A stretch of DNA of 16,378 nucleotides from JALZAA01 sp046724435 (GTDB taxonomy: Bacteria > Actinomycetota > Acidimicrobiia > IMCC26256 > JACDBD01), in the NCBI GenBank assembly GCA_046724435.1, contig JBKOWN010000059.1, positions 1-16,378 on the forward strand. The letters run 5' to 3'. The translations under genes were made by a program, and so were the position numbers. A model generated the notes under the pieces. That model was given only the letters and a program-made list of their open reading frames with translations. It did no database searches and was not told the origin of the DNA. This document shows, piece by piece, positions 15,580 through 16,378 of this stretch (its first letter is position 1; each line of letters begins with the position of its first letter).

Positions 15580-15582
15580 CCT
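15577..15582 (+). promoter_or_regulatory. -10 box TAACCT overlapping the meaB stop, leaderless promoter of the GNAT gene
   Basis: The TAA stop of meaB (15577-15579) forms the first half of TAACCT. Seven bases (GCCCGAG) then lead to GTG 15590, with no Shine-Dalgarno. Confidence 0.55.
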
Positions 15583-15589
15583 GCCCGAG

Positions 15590-16234
15590 GTGACGGAGCA
15601 CCCCCTCGCGGCGATGCTGTACGCGGCGGCGCACGGTGACCACCCGCCGCCCGACGGCTTCGTCGAGGTGATGCCCTCGCCCGGCGGCCCCGCCGATGCC
15701 ATCGTCGACTTCACCGCCCACCTGGTGGTGGCGGCGGACGTCCCCGCCGACGACGTCCTGAACGCGCTACCGACCGGGGATCTGTCGGCGTGGACCCACC
15801 CGTCGTTCCAGCTGTGGCTGGCGAATCGTCTGGGGACCAAGCCCGGCAGCCGCGACCTCGTCATGGCCGCGCCTCCCACCGACCACGCCGACCTCGAGCT
15901 CACGCCGCGCGACGACCTCGGTGGTCACGACCGGGTGCGCCGCGCCGCCCGGTACCGGGTCGACCTCCGGGTGTTCACCGATGCCGACGAGCTCGGCGTG
16001 CTCGTCGTCGGCCGGGGCCTGGCTGGTCGGCTGGAGTGTGCGTTCGAGGTCGAGACCGGCGCCCGCCACCGCGGGCTCGGACGCCGGCTGGCGCTCGCGG
16101 CCCGCACGTTCGTCCCGGACGGGAAGGCGATCTTCGCCCAGGTCGCACCGGGGAATGTGGCGTCCGTGCGGGCGCTGCTGTCCGCCGGGTTCCGTCCGAT
16201 CGGCGGCGAGGTGCTGTTTGCCCGCCCGCATTAG
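15590..16234 (+). CDS. GNAT-family N-acetyltransferase
   Basis: This 214-residue protein has a C-terminal GNAT core. The pyrophosphate-binding motif A is ETGARHRGLGRRLALAAR (about residues 155-172, core RGLGRR). It is followed by AIFAQVAPGNVASVRALLSA and GFRPIGGEVLFARP, the usual motif B with Asn and the closing strand. The N-terminal 130 residues (PLAAMLYAAAHGDHPPPDG, ADAIVDFTAHLVVAADVP) are not a motif I recognise and may form a substrate domain. The substrate is unknown. GTG 15590 is chosen because it lies after the meaB stop and 7 bases after a TAACCT box. The frame continues upstream only as a shadow of meaB. The nearby meaB and crotonase genes do not point to a specific role. Confidence 0.82.
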   Translation: MTEHPLAAMLYAAAHGDHPPPDGFVEVMPSPGGPADAIVDFTAHLVVAADVPADDVLNALPTGDLSAWTHPSFQLWLANRLGTKPGSRDLVMAAPPTDHADLELTPRDDLGGHDRVRRAARYRVDLRVFTDADELGVLVVGRGLAGRLECAFEVETGARHRGLGRRLALAARTFVPDGKAIFAQVAPGNVASVRALLSAGFRPIGGEVLFARPH

Positions 16235-16237
16235 CCT
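16232..16237 (+). promoter_or_regulatory. -10 box TAGCCT overlapping the GNAT stop, leaderless promoter of the second crotonase
   Basis: The TAG stop of the GNAT gene begins TAGCCT. Nine bases then lead to ATG 16247, with no Shine-Dalgarno. The hexamer is identical to the box at 12180 before the other crotonase gene. Confidence 0.55.
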
Positions 16238-16246
16238 CCGCCGATC

Positions 16247-16378
16247 ATGAGCGAGATCGTGCGCACCGAGCAGCGCGACGACGGCGTGGTCGTGCTGCAC
16301 ATCGACCGACCGCCGCTCAACGCCTTGTCGGGCGCACTGCTCGATGAGCTCGCGTCCTCCGCACACGACCTCGCGGAC
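16247..16378 (+). CDS. Enoyl-CoA hydratase/isomerase family protein (3' truncated)
   Basis: The first 44 residues of a second crotonase are present; the gene runs off the window. MSEIVRTEQRDDGVVVLHID followed by RPPLNALSGALLDEL is the characteristic first beta-strand and RPxxNAL segment of the family. Catalytic residues lie beyond the edge, so hydratase, isomerase and other crotonase functions cannot be separated. It starts 12 bases after the GNAT stop, under its own predicted leaderless promoter. Confidence 0.85.
   Translation, partial: MSEIVRTEQRDDGVVVLHIDRPPLNALSGALLDELASSAHDLAD

Overview
The window is 16.4 kb of very GC-rich, densely coding DNA. Almost every gap is under 140 bases, and no gene-free stretch reaches 300 bases. 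Composition, gene families and start-site architecture point to an actinobacterium. A deep lineage such as Acidimicrobiia is my best guess, but that rests on remembered gene content rather than a search. No tRNA, rRNA, CRISPR array, insertion sequence or phage gene was recognised, so this looks like chromosomal core and near-core sequence.

Layout. Positions 1-2799 are the 3' end of the F1Fo ATP synthase operon: gamma (cut by the window edge), beta and epsilon. A secreted TIM-barrel-like protein (2854-3768) follows. It is convergent with a class II fructose-1,6-bisphosphatase (GlpX, minus strand, 3805-4794). Divergent from glpX is an acyl-CoA mutase large subunit (4913-6544). Its active-site residues match isobutyryl-CoA mutase rather than methylmalonyl-CoA mutase. 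A small SAM methyltransferase follows 2 bases later (6547-7164).

On the minus strand, 10270-7171, is a tightly overlapping three-gene operon: GT4 glycosyltransferase, SAM methyltransferase, and an alpha/alpha-toroid protein of the kind often annotated as prenyltransferase. With the convergent methyltransferase this is a coherent but, as far as I know, functionally undescribed glycosylation/methylation cluster. It is the best candidate here for a system worth study.

Next come an alpha/beta hydrolase (10336-10977), a DinB/DUF664 protein (minus, 10988-11488), a stand-alone class III nucleotidyl cyclase (11626-12150), a crotonase (12194-13021), MurA (13034-14299), an NfuA-type Fe-S scaffold (14390-14638), a MeaB/ArgK-type G-protein chaperone (about 14635-15579), a GNAT acetyltransferase (15590-16234) and the start of a second crotonase (16247 to the edge).

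Functional threads. Mutase, MeaB and two crotonases suggest acyl-CoA or branched-chain carbon metabolism. The mutase's small B12-binding subunit is not in the window. ATP synthase, FBPase, MurA and NfuA are housekeeping genes.

Regulation. Seven starts have a TANNNT -10 box 6-9 bases upstream and no Shine-Dalgarno, which is the signature of leaderless transcripts. Two of these boxes are built on the stop codon of the preceding gene. The meaB gene has no canonical start codon for its conserved N-terminus. The only well-placed codon is an ATA overlapping the nifU stop.
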